Positions 43,840 to 52,965 of a stretch of DNA of 64,000 nucleotides are shown piece after piece. Position numbers and translations under genes: made by a program. Under the pieces are notes generated by a model. It made no database searches. It had not been told where the DNA came from and was given only the letters and a program-made list of their open reading frames with translations. Source of the DNA: Schistocerca nitens (lineage: Eukaryota > Arthropoda > Insecta > Orthoptera > Acrididae); contig NC_064622.1 of assembly GCF_023898315.1 (NCBI RefSeq), forward strand, positions 271,179,503 through 271,243,502, in the 5' to 3' direction. Position 1 is the stretch's first letter. The number at the start of each line of letters is the position of its first letter.

Positions 43840-45135
43840 TCACACAAGGTTGGCGCCGGTGGCGACAGTTACAACGTGCTCACATGAGGAAAGTTTCCAA
43901 CCGATTTCTCATATACAAACAGCAGTTGTCCGGCGTTTCCTGGTGAAACGTTGTTGTGATGCCTCGTGTAAGAAGGAGAAATGCGTACCATCACGTTTCC
44001 GACTTTGATAAAGGTCGGATTGTAGCCTATTGCGATTGCGGTTTATCGTATCGCGACGTTGCTGCTCGCGTTGGTCGAGATCCAATGACTTTTAGCAGAA
44101 ATTGGAATCGGTGGGTTCAGGAGGGTAATATGGATCGCCGTGCTGGATCACGACGGCCTCTTATCACGAGCAGTCGAGATGACAGGCATCTTATCCGCAT
44201 GACTGTAACGGATGGTACAGCCACGTCTCGATCCCTGAGTCAACAGATGGGGACGTTTGCAAGACAACAACCGTCTGCACGAACACTTCGACGACGTTTG
44301 AAGCAGCATGGACTATCAGCTCGGAGACCATGGCTGCGGTTACCCTTGACGCTGTATCACAGACAGGAGCGCCTGCGATGGTGTACTCAACGACGAACCT
44401 GGGTGCACGAATGGCAAACCGTCATGTTTTCGGATGAATCCAGGTTCTGTTTACAGCATCATGATGGCCGCATCCGTGTTTGGCGACATCGCGGTGAACG
44501 TACATTGGAAGTGTGCATTCGTCATCGCCATACTGGCGTATCACTCGGCGTGATGGTATGAGGTGCCATTGGTTACACGTATCTGTCACCTCTTGTTCGC
44601 ACTGAAGGCACTTTGAACAGTGGACGTTACATTTAAGATGTGTCACGACCCATGGGTCTACCCTTCATTAAATCCCTGCGAAACTCTACATTTGAGCAGG
44701 AGAATGCACGACCGCATGTTGCGGATACTGTACGGGCCTTTCTGGGTACAGAAAATGTTCGACTGCTGCCCTGACCAGCACATTCTCCAGATCTCTCACC
44801 ATTTGAAAACGTCTGGTCAATGGTGGCCGAGCAACTGGCTCTTCACAATACGCCAGTCACTACACTAGATGAACTGTGGTATCGTGTTGAAGCTGCATGG
44901 GCAGCTGTACCTGTACACGCCATCGAAGCTCTGTTTGTCTCAATGCCCAGGCGTATGAAGGCCGTTATTACGGCCAGAGGTGGTTGTTCCGGGTACTGAT
45001 TTCTCAGTATCTATGCACCGAAATTGCGTGAAAATGTAATCACATATCAGTTGTAGTGTAACATAATTGCGCAATGAATACCCGTTCATCATCTGCATTT
45101 TTTCTTGGTGTAGCAATTTTAATGGCCAGTAGGGT
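43840..45135 (+). mobile_element. Tc1-like element, family C, copy 3 (left end missing)
   Basis: Joins family C sequence at CATTCACACAAGGTTGGCGCC, so about 100 bp of the left end, including the inverted repeat, is missing. The right end TGTAGCAATTTTAATGGCCAG is present. Confidence 0.88.
43959..44999 (+). pseudogene. Tc1-like transposase (family C), three or more stops
   Basis: Begins at a proper ATG (MPRVRRRNAYHHVSDFDKGRI), confirming the expected start of the family. HTH (SYRDVAARVGRDPMTFSRNW), second HTH (ARTLRRRLKQHG), FSDESRFCLQHHDGR (first Asp). The first stop is at 44559-44561 (TGG to TGA). Later segments: SLRNSTFEQENARPHV, where the second catalytic Asp is Glu (EQEN for QQDN), SPDLSPFENVW (Glu), SMPRRMKAVITARGG. 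The active-site change plus several stops make it dead. Confidence 0.9.
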
Positions 45136-45279
45136 AATGATCGATGAGTGGCTCCAGTTCTTATTGCATACATAGCCTTTATTGGACTCACTTCCCCGCC
45201 GAATTGCCATTATCAGGCCTACAGTCGGTGTTGAAAGATATCGGCAAGATATCTGGAGGGGGTGACTAATTATTTTTGC

Positions 45280-45880
45280 TATGTACGCTTCCTATCGACC
45301 CTCTCCGTCCAAGCTGTAGATTGCCTACTTCCGCAGTCGCCAGTGACAAGGGTGACAAGGACGCGCTGAGGGAGCGGGACTCCCCGGTCCAAGTTGGAGA
45401 GCTGTCTCCGTCAAGTGGACCTGCGTGAAGCGGGAACAAGGCAAGTTGCCGCCCGCCCAACGACCCCTTTTACTCCCCGCCCCCTCGTAACTCAGCGGCT
45501 CGTAAAATTTTTATGCGGTGGCGCCTCCAACCCCCGCGACACGCCGGCGTCCGCTGACAGCAACGAATCCTTGGGGGTGCCGACCTCCACCACCCCCACC
45601 GCGTCCGACCCACCCCTCCGCACTTTCGAGGAGCATCCCTTTGCGCGCCTACCCTTCCCTTCCCGGAGGACGACACAATTTGCTTTTACGCGGCGGCGCG
45701 ACGCCCTGTGAGAGTAGGAGGGCGGCCTTCATAATAGGTGTAGCCAAGAGCAGGTATATTGCGGGACCCGAGATGCACCCCTGCGGTACTCGTGATCACA
45801 CCTAATGGCTCCTGTCAGCGCTTACTTCATCTCGCCGCCCCCGCCTGCCGCCGGGGTTGCCGACGGTTCCTGCGTCACTC
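45280..45880. other. GC-rich block with a small RT-like trace
   Basis: High-GC sequence. On the minus strand near 45745-45800, a SRVPQGCISGPAIYL-like reading resembles the GVPQGSVLGPLLY motif of LINE RT. The rest shows no motif, so this may be a GC-rich Jockey-type relic like 25.8-26.9 kb, or a CpG-rich island. Confidence 0.35.
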
Positions 45881-46159
45881 CGAAGACGAATTTCTAACAC
45901 CGTAGATATCTACGTAGCTGTATCAGGACGTTGAATATGTGAGTGCGGTTGTTTCCCCTATCTGTAATATCGCACAAATAGTTGTTGGAAACGGCTGTAA
46001 CTATTTAACGCACACTGATACATCAATAAGAATGTCAGAAAACTTAAAATAATGTTTAAAATTTCGACCTTTGCACAAGAGCAGCGAATCAGACACCAGG
46101 GCTTGCGAGGTGAAGTGTAAGAGAAAAATCCATATCATCACTGAAAATGGCGAATCGCA

Positions 46160-46360
46160 TGCAGAAGGCATTCTTTTTTTCTGCGTTCCTAGTGTTTTGA
46201 CTGGTTTGATGAAACCAGTGAAGGGTTCCTCCCTTGTGGAAGCTCTTCATGTCAGAGTAGCATTTTCACCCTACATTCCCAATTGCATTTTGGATGTATT
46301 CCCATCTCCATCTTCCCCTATGACTTTTGTCCTCTACAGCTCTCCCTACTACCAAGGAAA
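46160..46360 (-). mobile_element. LINE 3' region fragment (family H), left part
   Basis: GTTTTGACTGGTTTGATG...CTCTACAGCTCTCCCTACTACCAAGGAA matches the post-RT region of family H. It continues at 46775 after an insert. Confidence 0.6.
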
Positions 46361-46774
46361 TCTCGCGTCCGTCGGCCGTCGTAATTTAATATATTATTAT
46401 TATTATTTTGATTGTTGCCGACTTACGTGGTGGGCCTTAATAAAAATGATATTTCATTCAATTTTGATTTACGATTAAATGCTTTTGTGAAGTTCTCCTT
46501 TTTAACAATATTAATCTTAAATTATTTGTTACGTTAATAAATGTTAGACTCGCTGAATCTTAACATTTGAAGGTGTAAGTTGAACAATGGAATAAGCTTT
46601 TCATATTAATTTCCTCGGCTAGTCAGCTCACTTTAAATCAAAAAATCTTTAGTTATTAATTACAATTATGGCCCACACAAGCGCGAGAGTATTTTTTCTT
46701 ACCTCCGTTTGCATTGTAGTCGGAGTCCTGGCTCTGGCTCTCGGCTGTGGTACTGAAAATAAGAACCTTAAAGC
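46361..46774. other. Insert within LINE, with a signal-peptide-like ORF
   Basis: About 410 bp interrupting the LINE. AT-rich, with a TTATTATTATTATT run. Near its end an ATG at 46668 starts MAHTSARVFFLTSVCIVVGV, a hydrophobic run followed by LALALGCGTENKN, resembling a secretory signal peptide. The ORF then runs on into LINE sequence, so only about the first 36 codons could be genuine. No termini or duplication resolved. Confidence 0.3.
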
Positions 46775-47045
46775 TAAAAGTCTTTTCCATACGTTCCTTT
46801 ACTCTCTGATTCTGCGGAGAACCTCTTCATTCTTATCTTATAAACCCGCGAAATTTTCAAGTTTCTACTGCAGCACCACGTGCCAAACGCTTCGATTCTC
46901 TTCTTTCTAGGTGTCTCACAGTCCATAGTTCAGTGCCATACAATGCTATCTAAAAAAGAACTTTTTCGCAAATTTATTCCTTAAGTTAAGGCCGATATTT
47001 TATATTGATAGACTTTCTTTTCCCACGTGTTAGAGTCGATAACTC
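46775..47045 (-). mobile_element. LINE 3' region fragment (family H), right part
   Basis: Continues with AGTCTTTTCCATACGTTCC...CTGATTCTGCGGAGAACCTC and CAAACGCTTCGATTCTCTTC, collinear with 56340-56570. Confidence 0.6.
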
Positions 47046-47053
47046 TCCTTCTG

Positions 47054-47276
47054 AGCCGGCCGGTGTGGCCGAGCGGTTCTAGGCGCTTCAGTCTGGAAGC
47101 GAGCGACCGCTACGCTCGCAGGTTCGAATCTTGCCTCACGGTCGCAGGTTCGAATCCTGCCTCGGGCATGGGTGTTTATGATGTCCTTAGGTTAGTTAGG
47201 TTTAAGTAGTTCTAAGTTCTAGGGGACTGATGACCTCAGATGTTAAGTCCCATAGTGCTCAGAGCCATTTTTTTTG
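47054..47276 (+). mobile_element. tRNA-derived SINE (family A) with duplicated B box
   Basis: Plus-strand copy with 8-bp direct repeat TCCTTCTG at 47046-47053 and 47277-47284. A box TGGCCGAGCGG intact. The B-box segment TCGCAGGTTCGAATC is present twice with a 26-bp period (47121 and 47147), making this copy longer than its relatives. It ends in a poly-T stretch. Confidence 0.93.
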
Positions 47277-47639
47277 TCCTTCTGTGATCAAAGTGATACA
47301 ATCACACCTGCAATTTCCATTTACATTCACAGATGCCATCGGCAGCATGAAGAAACAGAATATTCTACCCGAGCCTTGAAAGAAAGGTGCGTGCCTTAAA
47401 TTGAATGAATTTCTAAAATATTGGACTGAGATATAAAGACTTAAATAATAACTTCGCACTGTGAGTTCCGTGTCAAGATACACACTACAACAGCAACAGA
47501 AACAAAAAGGAAACCACAGAACAAAAAATTACCATCGCGTTTAAGTCAAGCCCATTGTTACCCAATTGTCAGAAATAAGGAATGATACTCCTTGCGTCAA
47601 CCAACATTGATTTCTTTATTATTATTTCATTTCTCGAAA

Positions 47640-48060
47640 AGGGGCGGGCTGGCAGTAGCTGAGTAACTGCTCTTCAGGCTTACAGTTTCTTTTTTTATGC
47701 AGTGGACTTAAAATCAAGACATTAAATCTTGAAAAATCTGTAGATGATGCTTCTAAACATATGATGAATATTTTTGTAGGTGAGCGTTCTGAGGTTGAAG
47801 CAGGCTGGATCTTGGCGAAGAGTTCTCGGGCTTCCAGCCGGGTGGCGGTGTCTTCAAACTGCGACATTTCGACGAGTGACATACTCATCATCTTCTGGCG
47901 AAGTGCCGAGACTTTGCTGCTGCTGCTCCTTTTCTGACTTCCTCACTGTGAGGAGGTTAGGGTGGAAGTTTGTGGCCTGTTGGCCTTTACTCCCCTGGGA
48001 ATCTTGTAGAGTCTTCTGTCTGTACTGGTGGTTGGTTCTGTACTGGCAAGGAGTGCCGAT
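47640..48060 (-). repeat. Penelope-like terminal repeat downstream of CCHC ORF
   Basis: On the minus strand: CGCCAGAAGATGATGAG, CACTCGTCGAAATGTCG, then GACACCGCCACCCGGCTGGA. This arrangement is characteristic of arthropod Penelope-like element termini. The segment 47861-47905 has a hammerhead-like layout: CAGAAGA, hairpin GATGAG/CTCGTC, GAAA, TGTC. Confidence 0.6.
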
Positions 48061-48063
48061 GTC

Positions 48064-49107
48064 CTAATTCTTGAATCTGACGGTATGTCGATTTTTCTTC
48101 TTCTTCTTGCTTGGTGCTGAGGGCTCTCCCTCGGTTGGGGTACTGAGCATAGTGAGTCCCCCTCTATCATGGTCTCCGGTGACCAGAGCGTAGATGATGT
48201 AGCGCAGTTGCCACTCTGTAAAGATGGGGTAGGAATCGATCAGATTGAAATCCTCCCTAGAAAGGCCGACAAGGCCTTCTGGATACCCAATTGGTTGGTG
48301 TGGGGGTGGAGGTTTAGGACGGTTAGGTGGAAGGAAAGGGTAAGGGTTGTCGTGGTGGGGGTACGAGCCATCGCGAAGCGAAGCAGCGATCTTCTGTGTT
48401 ACAGCGCTTGCGCTGTACATGTCTGGAAGCGGGAGGAATGGGACTTCTTCCCACTCCCCTTCTTGCGCTGCTGCCTCGGTGTCCTTGTGCTGTGTCGCCT
48501 CCCCTTCGGCAGGCTCGTCTGTCTGCGTGGCCACCGTCGCGAAATCCTCCCGTGGAGGAGTCACCTGGGTGGCGGTGTCGACAGTAGTGGCGGAAGCTGC
48601 TTTGGCTGAGCGAAGCTCCTGCGTCAGCTCAGCAATCTGACGCCGAGCCTCGCCCAGTTCCGCCAGCATGGCCGCCCTCTCTTCCGCCATGGCGGATTTG
48701 AAGGCGGACATGGCGTCTTGTACGGCGTCGTTCAGGCGCCTGGTGACGTCTTCTGTGCAAGTGACCACCTCTTCGTGTGTGGTGGTCACTTGCTTCTGCG
48801 TCTTCTTCTCCTGTCCGCTCCAGTTTCTTCTGTAAGCGCAGGAACGGGCGTTGGCCGCGTGTGCGCCACCGCAGTTGGCGCAGGTACAGGGGGCGTCCTT
48901 CTGCTTCTTGCAGTCACGTGTGTCGTGTGCTTGCGCACACTTCAAGCACGCGACTGCTCCGCTGCAATGCTTGGCAACGTGGCCAAGCTTTTGGCAGCGA
49001 AAGCACTGCGTTGCAGCCTTCGTCTTCTTCTTCCCGGACGTTCCTGCTAACGTGAGCAGCAACTCCGCCAAGGCAGCAGCTTTGCGTCCCCTTCCTCGTC
49101 CCGACAT
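48064..49107 (-). CDS. Intact Gag-like CCHC zinc-knuckle protein
   Basis: 347 codons from ATG at 49105-49107 to TAA, with no lesion. After a basic start (MSGRGRGRKAAA) come three zinc knuckles: CFRCQKLGHVAKHC, CLKCAQAHDTRDC and CANCGGAHAANARSC. This is the nucleic-acid-binding trio of ORF1/Gag proteins of Jockey/I-type LINEs. Next is a charged coiled-coil segment (residues ~120-170, RAAMLAELGEARRQIAELTQ), a Thr/Glu-rich linker, a Pro-rich block (PNRPKPPPPHQP) and a basic C-terminus (KKKKKNR). Probably an RNA-binding protein of a retroelement particle. The usual region before the knuckles is absent. Upstream, in the same frame across one TGA, is the C-terminal end of a Penelope-like endonuclease; a TATA-like GGTATAAAGGG lies ~90 bp before the ATG. 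A Penelope-like terminal repeat follows. Intactness is unusual here. Confidence 0.8.
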   Translation of the reverse strand: MSGRGRGRKAAALAELLLTLAGTSGKKKTKAATQCFRCQKLGHVAKHCSGAVACLKCAQAHDTRDCKKQKDAPCTCANCGGAHAANARSCAYRRNWSGQEKKTQKQVTTTHEEVVTCTEDVTRRLNDAVQDAMSAFKSAMAEERAAMLAELGEARRQIAELTQELRSAKAASATTVDTATQVTPPREDFATVATQTDEPAEGEATQHKDTEAAAQEGEWEEVPFLPLPDMYSASAVTQKIAASLRDGSYPHHDNPYPFLPPNRPKPPPPHQPIGYPEGLVGLSREDFNLIDSYPIFTEWQLRYIIYALVTGDHDRGGLTMLSTPTEGEPSAPSKKKKKNRHTVRFKN

Positions 49108-49128
49108 CTCGAACAGCAACAGCGACAA

Positions 49129-49560
49129 TCAGCTATGCGTAGCTCTCCGCGGCGTGAGCGGGAATGGCGACCGAGACTTTGCGGATGCCGGTCCCTTTAT
49201 ACCTGCGGTGTGCCCCCCACCACCTGGCCGCGGGAGGCTGGGTCCAGAGGAGCCGGCGGGCGGGGTGGAGGGGGAAGCGGGTGCGCCGTTCGTGTCTCCG
49301 TCAGAGCATTCTGATCGCGTCTCGTGAGCTGGACGGTTCTTGTTGCGTTCCTGGCGTATTGCGGCTAATGCTGGATTCCAGGCCGCGCTCAGTTGATAGC
49401 CTTCGTCCCTGTTCACAAGATTCTCGTGGACCCGTATTTCTATTGATTCTTTAATGACGCTATCCCAATAGCTTCCGGCTCGGCACAGCACCCTGGTGTT
49501 TTCGAAATCAAAGGTGTGGTTTTCTTTGATGCTATGGATCTTACTGCTTCTGCAGATCAG
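49129..49560 (-). pseudogene. Penelope-like endonuclease C-terminal fragment
   Basis: Minus-strand frame open from after a TAG (49561-49563) to a TGA at 49129-49131. It reads HSIKENHTFDFENTRVLCRA, SYWDSVIKESIEIRVHENLVNRDEGYQLSAAWNPAL, which is the end of the GIY-YIG endonuclease region of Penelope-like elements (TRVL...REAIEI..N.NRD.GYxLxxAW). The catalytic GIY and YIG strands themselves are missing, so the copy is 5'-truncated. A Pro/Gly/Ser-rich translated leader follows to the stop. Confidence 0.7.
49193..49203 (-). promoter_or_regulatory. TATA-like element upstream of CCHC ORF
   Basis: GGTATAAAGGG on the minus strand, about 90 bp before the ATG at 49107, leaving room for a short leader. 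Penelope-like terminal repeats often carry the promoter; assignment is by position and motif only. Confidence 0.4.
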
Positions 49561-49569
49561 CTATAGGGT

Positions 49570-50705
49570 AATCAGAGGCGGGGTGATCCTCTGCAAATAG
49601 GACTGAAAGACATCTACTTTACTTAATTCGTTAACTATTTCCTTTCAGGCAAAGGTGGTGGTTATAAGGTCCCTGCTTAGTTGATGTTTAAGAAAGTTGC
49701 AATGTAAATTGCACTTAAGTGAAGACACATACGCAGCAATTTTTGTAACACATTGCAAGGGCACAAGTTTACATCGAAAAAAAAAAAAGTTATTTTCAGT
49801 TGGCATCAGTGACTAGGCGTCATCTTGCGTTGGTAACCACAATGAAAGTAAAAATTGGTCCTGAGTTTTGTTTCTCACATGAATAATGTACTATTTGTTG
49901 AATTTTACATACCCAGTTTTTGTTTCCACTTCTTATGATTCAATAGACAAAGTCTCTAACATTTGCACACCAGGTGCAGTCACAATATATCACGTAGTTG
50001 TTTATAGCATAGAGTCTCAAGAACTGAAACTCAGCACGGTTGAAATGTTAGTGACGAAGTGGTGCCGTCTTTGGCGTTAGTTTATAGTATGTCCCAATCA
50101 AATGATGCTCCAGAAGGATCCAGTATATTCGGTGAATCAAACTGATGCTGTATAAACTCCCGCTTTTAATCTTTAACACAAATCAAAATTAGTCGGTGTT
50201 TTTCACATATGAAATTACTTTGTAAATATTATGCAAACAAAAGATATTAAAGAACGTGACAAAATTAACTAAATATGTTCCAGATGCTTTCAGATATTAT
50301 TCTTCGCCATAAATTCAACATAATACTGCCTAGATTAGAAAAATTAAACAAATATAAGTGGCGTGTCCTACAAGTGATGTTATACTGATTTCATAAAACA
50401 GAACTGAGAATAAGGTTATATTTTTTATTTTGTTGTAATATCCGTGAGAAGGCTAATTTTCGTAGGCTAACAGAGTAGCCTATAAAAATATCGATGTATA
50501 CCCGACTAACCTTAAAGAATCAAGAGCTTGACCAGACTGCAAAACATTGTGTAAATGTCCTGAGAGATGAATGTGACATTTTATATCCGAAAACAGCTAC
50601 AACCATGACTAACAATAAGGTGGTGTAGTAAGTTTCCTCAATTTGACGAAAGTTAGATAAGATCTTGGTTTTTTATAGGGCTTTCGAGCTAGATCTCGGC
50701 CCGAA
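49570..50705. other. AT-rich stretch, nothing recognised
   Basis: No repeat or coding feature identified. The 64-codon ORF at 49886-50080 (+) lacks motifs. A poly-A run lies at 49780-49790. Confidence 0.4.
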
Positions 50706-50964
50706 TATACATGAAGAGCCAAAAAACTGGTTCACCTACCTAATATCATGCAGGGCCCCAGCGAGCACGCAGGAGTGCCTCAACACGACGTGGCATGGAC
50801 TCAACTAACGTCTGAAGTAGTGCTGGAGGGAATTGACACCATGAATCCTGCAAGGCTGTCCAAGTTGCAAGGCATCCCAGATATGTAAGTTTGCAGGATT
50901 TCGTGGCCGTTGTCACTGAAGTTAAAAAAGTCTGGGTTATTAGGTCGCGTCATGTTTCTTCTAA

Positions 50965-51010
50965 AATGTTCGACGTTTCGACCCCTCTGCTGGGATCTTC
51001 CTCAGGATCT
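50965..51010 (-). ncRNA. Hammerhead-ribozyme-like motif, left arm
   Basis: Minus strand: CTGAGGA (51005-50999), hairpin GATCCC/GGGGTC with loop AGCAGA (50997-50980), GAAA (50979-50976), then CGTC. This is the CUGANGA - stem II - GAAA order of hammerhead cores, with a GUC cleavage triplet. Stem III would be minimal. Activity is inference. Confidence 0.45.
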
Positions 51011-51184
51011 TTTGGTGTTCACTACTGCTAGAACACTGTCAGAGACGAGTATTTAGATGCCACTTCGCACCACCACCCAGTCCAGAAGCAAGCAGTACTC
51101 AACTCTCTGTCTTCACGTGCCTTCCGTATCAGCGGTGACCACAACTTACAATCGGAGCTGAATTTTTTAAAGAGGACATTGTAG

Positions 51185-51742
51185 GCAAATGGGTATGATT
51201 GTTATTCAATCGACAGGGCTTTTAGGCGGAATATTTATACCTCTAATAAGAATGTCGAGGAACCGCCTTCTCACTCCGTCAGGTTACCGTTCGTTTCTGG
51301 GGTCACTGACCGCAGAAGCAGAATTTTAAAGAAAAATGGTATTCAGACATCTTTCTTTGGTCAAAACAAAATAAAAGACTTTTTCCTACGGAAAACGGAT
51401 GCACCTGATTACCTCCACAATGCAGGCGTCTATCAAGTGTCGTGTGGCTGCGGCAAAGTGTATACAGGCGAAACGGGAAGAACTGTTAAAGAACGCGTTA
51501 AGGAACACGAACGGCACATGCGGCTAAATCCAAGTGCAAAATCGGTGGTAGCGGAACGTCATGAGAACTGTGGCTCTGACATCGATGTTAATAACGTACG
51601 TGTAGTGGCTAAAGAAACAAACATTTATAGAAGAAAGGTCCGAGAAGCGGTTGAAATTTCTAAGAATTCATCTAATTTCAATAGAGAGGACGGCTGTAGG
51701 CTTCCGGCATCGTGGCTCCTCGCCATCAAGGAAGTAAACGCG
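51185..51742 (+). pseudogene. Penelope-like GIY-YIG endonuclease domain
   Basis: Open for 186 codons after a TAG at 51182-51184, up to the SINE insertion. Leader YDCYSIDRAFRRNIY, VRLPFVSGVTDRRSRILKK, then the nuclease: NAGVYQVSCGCGKVYTGETG (GIY and YIG strands; CXC cysteines), RTVKERVKEHERHMR (catalytic Arg and conserved EH), SVVAERHENCG, VRVVAKETNIYRRKVREAVEI, NFNREDGCRLPASW. The catalytic framework is intact, but the reverse transcriptase that should precede it is missing. In Penelope-like elements this domain nicks the target for retrotransposition. Confidence 0.87.
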
Positions 51743-51940
51743 CCGGCCGAAGTGGCCGTGCGGTTAAAGGCGCTGCAGTCTGGAACCGCAAGACCGCTAC
51801 GGTCGCAGGTTCGAATCCTGCCTCGGGCATGGATGTTTGTGATGTCCTTAGGTTAGTTAGGTTTAACTAGTTCTAAGTTCTAGGGGACTAATGACCTCAG
51901 CAGTTGAGTCCCATAGTGCTCAGAGCCATTTGAACCATTT
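51743..51940 (+). mobile_element. tRNA-derived SINE (family A) inside Penelope-like element
   Basis: 12-bp direct repeat GAAGTAAACGCG at 51731-51742 and 51941-51952. B box GGTTCGAATCC intact; A box TGGCCGTGCGG. Ends CATTTGAACCATTT. Confidence 0.95.
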
Positions 51941-52134
51941 GAAGTAAACGCGCGGCCGCGGTGTGTGAGCGGCATAAACAACGCGCTGCAAATCACCTCG
52001 GCGGACAATAATATTTTGAAACTTCCTGGCAGAGTGCTAGTTCTGCAAGGTTCGCGGGAGAGCTTCTGTAAAGTTTGGAAGGTAGGAGACGAGATACTGG
52101 CAGAAGTAAAGCTGTGAGGCCGGGCGTGAGTCGT

Positions 52135-52206
52135 GCTTCGGTAGCTCAGATGGTAGAGCACTTGCCCGCGAAAGGCAAAGGTCCCGAGTTCGAGTCTCGG
52201 TCGGGT
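52135..52206 (+). repeat. tRNA-like block, unit 1
   Basis: A box TAGCTCAGATGG and B box GTTCGAGTC. A 5-bp stem TTGCC/GGCAA closes a 7-nt loop, but position 33 is G, not U, and the acceptor stem is imperfect, so I treat it as a SINE promoter and not a working tRNA gene. Confidence 0.8.
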
Positions 52207-52434
52207 ACACAGTTTTAATCTGCCAGGAAGTTTCATATCAGCGCACACTCCGCTGCAGAGTGAAAATCTCATTCTGGAAACATCCCCCAGGCTGTGGCTA
52301 AGCCATGTCTCCGCAATATCCTTTCTTTCAGCAGTGCTAGTTCTGCGAGGTTCGCGGGAGAGCTTCTGTAAAGTTTGGAAGGTAGGAGACGAGATACTGG
52401 CAGAAGTAAAGCTGTGGGGCCGGGAGTGAGTCGT

Positions 52435-52506
52435 GCTTCGGTAGCTCAGATGGTAGAGCACTTGCCCGCGAAAGGCAAAGGTCCCGAGTTCGAGTCTCGG
52501 TCGGGC
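52435..52506 (+). repeat. tRNA-like block, unit 2
   Basis: Same as unit 1 with C instead of T near the 3' acceptor strand (TCGGGCA), which pairs slightly better with the 5' side. Confidence 0.8.
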
Positions 52507-52919
52507 ACACAGTTTTAATCTGCCAGGAAGTTTCATATCAGCGCACACTCCGCTGCAGAGTGAAAATCTCATTCTGGAATAATATTTTGGGTAAACATTC
52601 TTGCTCTGTCCGTTTCGAATCTAGCCACTGATGACGACCAACCAATAGCGGTAGCAGGCATTTCAACCGATAACCCTTCTCCAGCATAAGTGTGGAACAG
52701 TGCCTTTATATCCAATGACGATGACCGCCAATGGTATCCACAGGAGATGAGCTACCAACGCCCCTTCTTCTGTATTAGCCTATGACTATGGCCCACCAAT
52801 GGAAGCCACATGTACTTTAACCAATACTATCACTTCTCCAGCACGAACGCCAGAAAATTCTCCCTTTATAAGTGGACGCGACCCACGTCTCTGACAGTGT
52901 TCTAGCAGTAGTGAAGACC

Positions 52920-52965
52920 AAAAGGTTTTGAGGAAGACCCCATCAGAGGGGTCGAAACGTCGAAC
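52920..52965 (+). ncRNA. Hammerhead-ribozyme-like motif, right arm
   Basis: Plus strand: TTGAGGA (52928-52934; first core C changed to T), perfect 6-bp hairpin GACCCC/GGGGTC with loop ATCAGA, GAAA, CGTC. Mirror of the left-arm motif; the left-arm core is the better one. Confidence 0.42.

Larger units (their letters stand above)
52019..52577 (+). mobile_element. Tandem dimer of a tRNA-like repeat
   Basis: Two ~245-bp units (52035-52279 and 52335-52579) with a 300-bp period and near identity, inserted as one unit: 12-bp direct repeat AATAATATTTTG at 52007-52018 and 52578-52589. Each unit holds GCGGGAGAGCTTCTGTAAAG, a tRNA-like block (see next entries) and GCAGAGTGAAAATCTCATTCTGG. The left border AAACTTCCTGGCAG is complementary to CTGCCAGGAAGTTT inside each unit. 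Confidence 0.9.

Noticed and set aside
47121-47157. Two GGTTCGAATC words as a CRISPR-like or tandem array
   Set aside because: Only two repeats, inside a SINE; a duplicated B box explains them. No CRISPR array or cas-like gene exists in the window.
48169-49050. Several plus-strand ORFs of 86-158 codons
   Set aside because: They are antisense shadows of the CCHC ORF, Cys/Ser/Arg-rich by composition, without motifs.
52135-52506. Two genuine tRNA genes
   Set aside because: A and B boxes are present, but U33 is missing, the acceptor stem is poor, and both lie inside a dispersed repeat with a target duplication.
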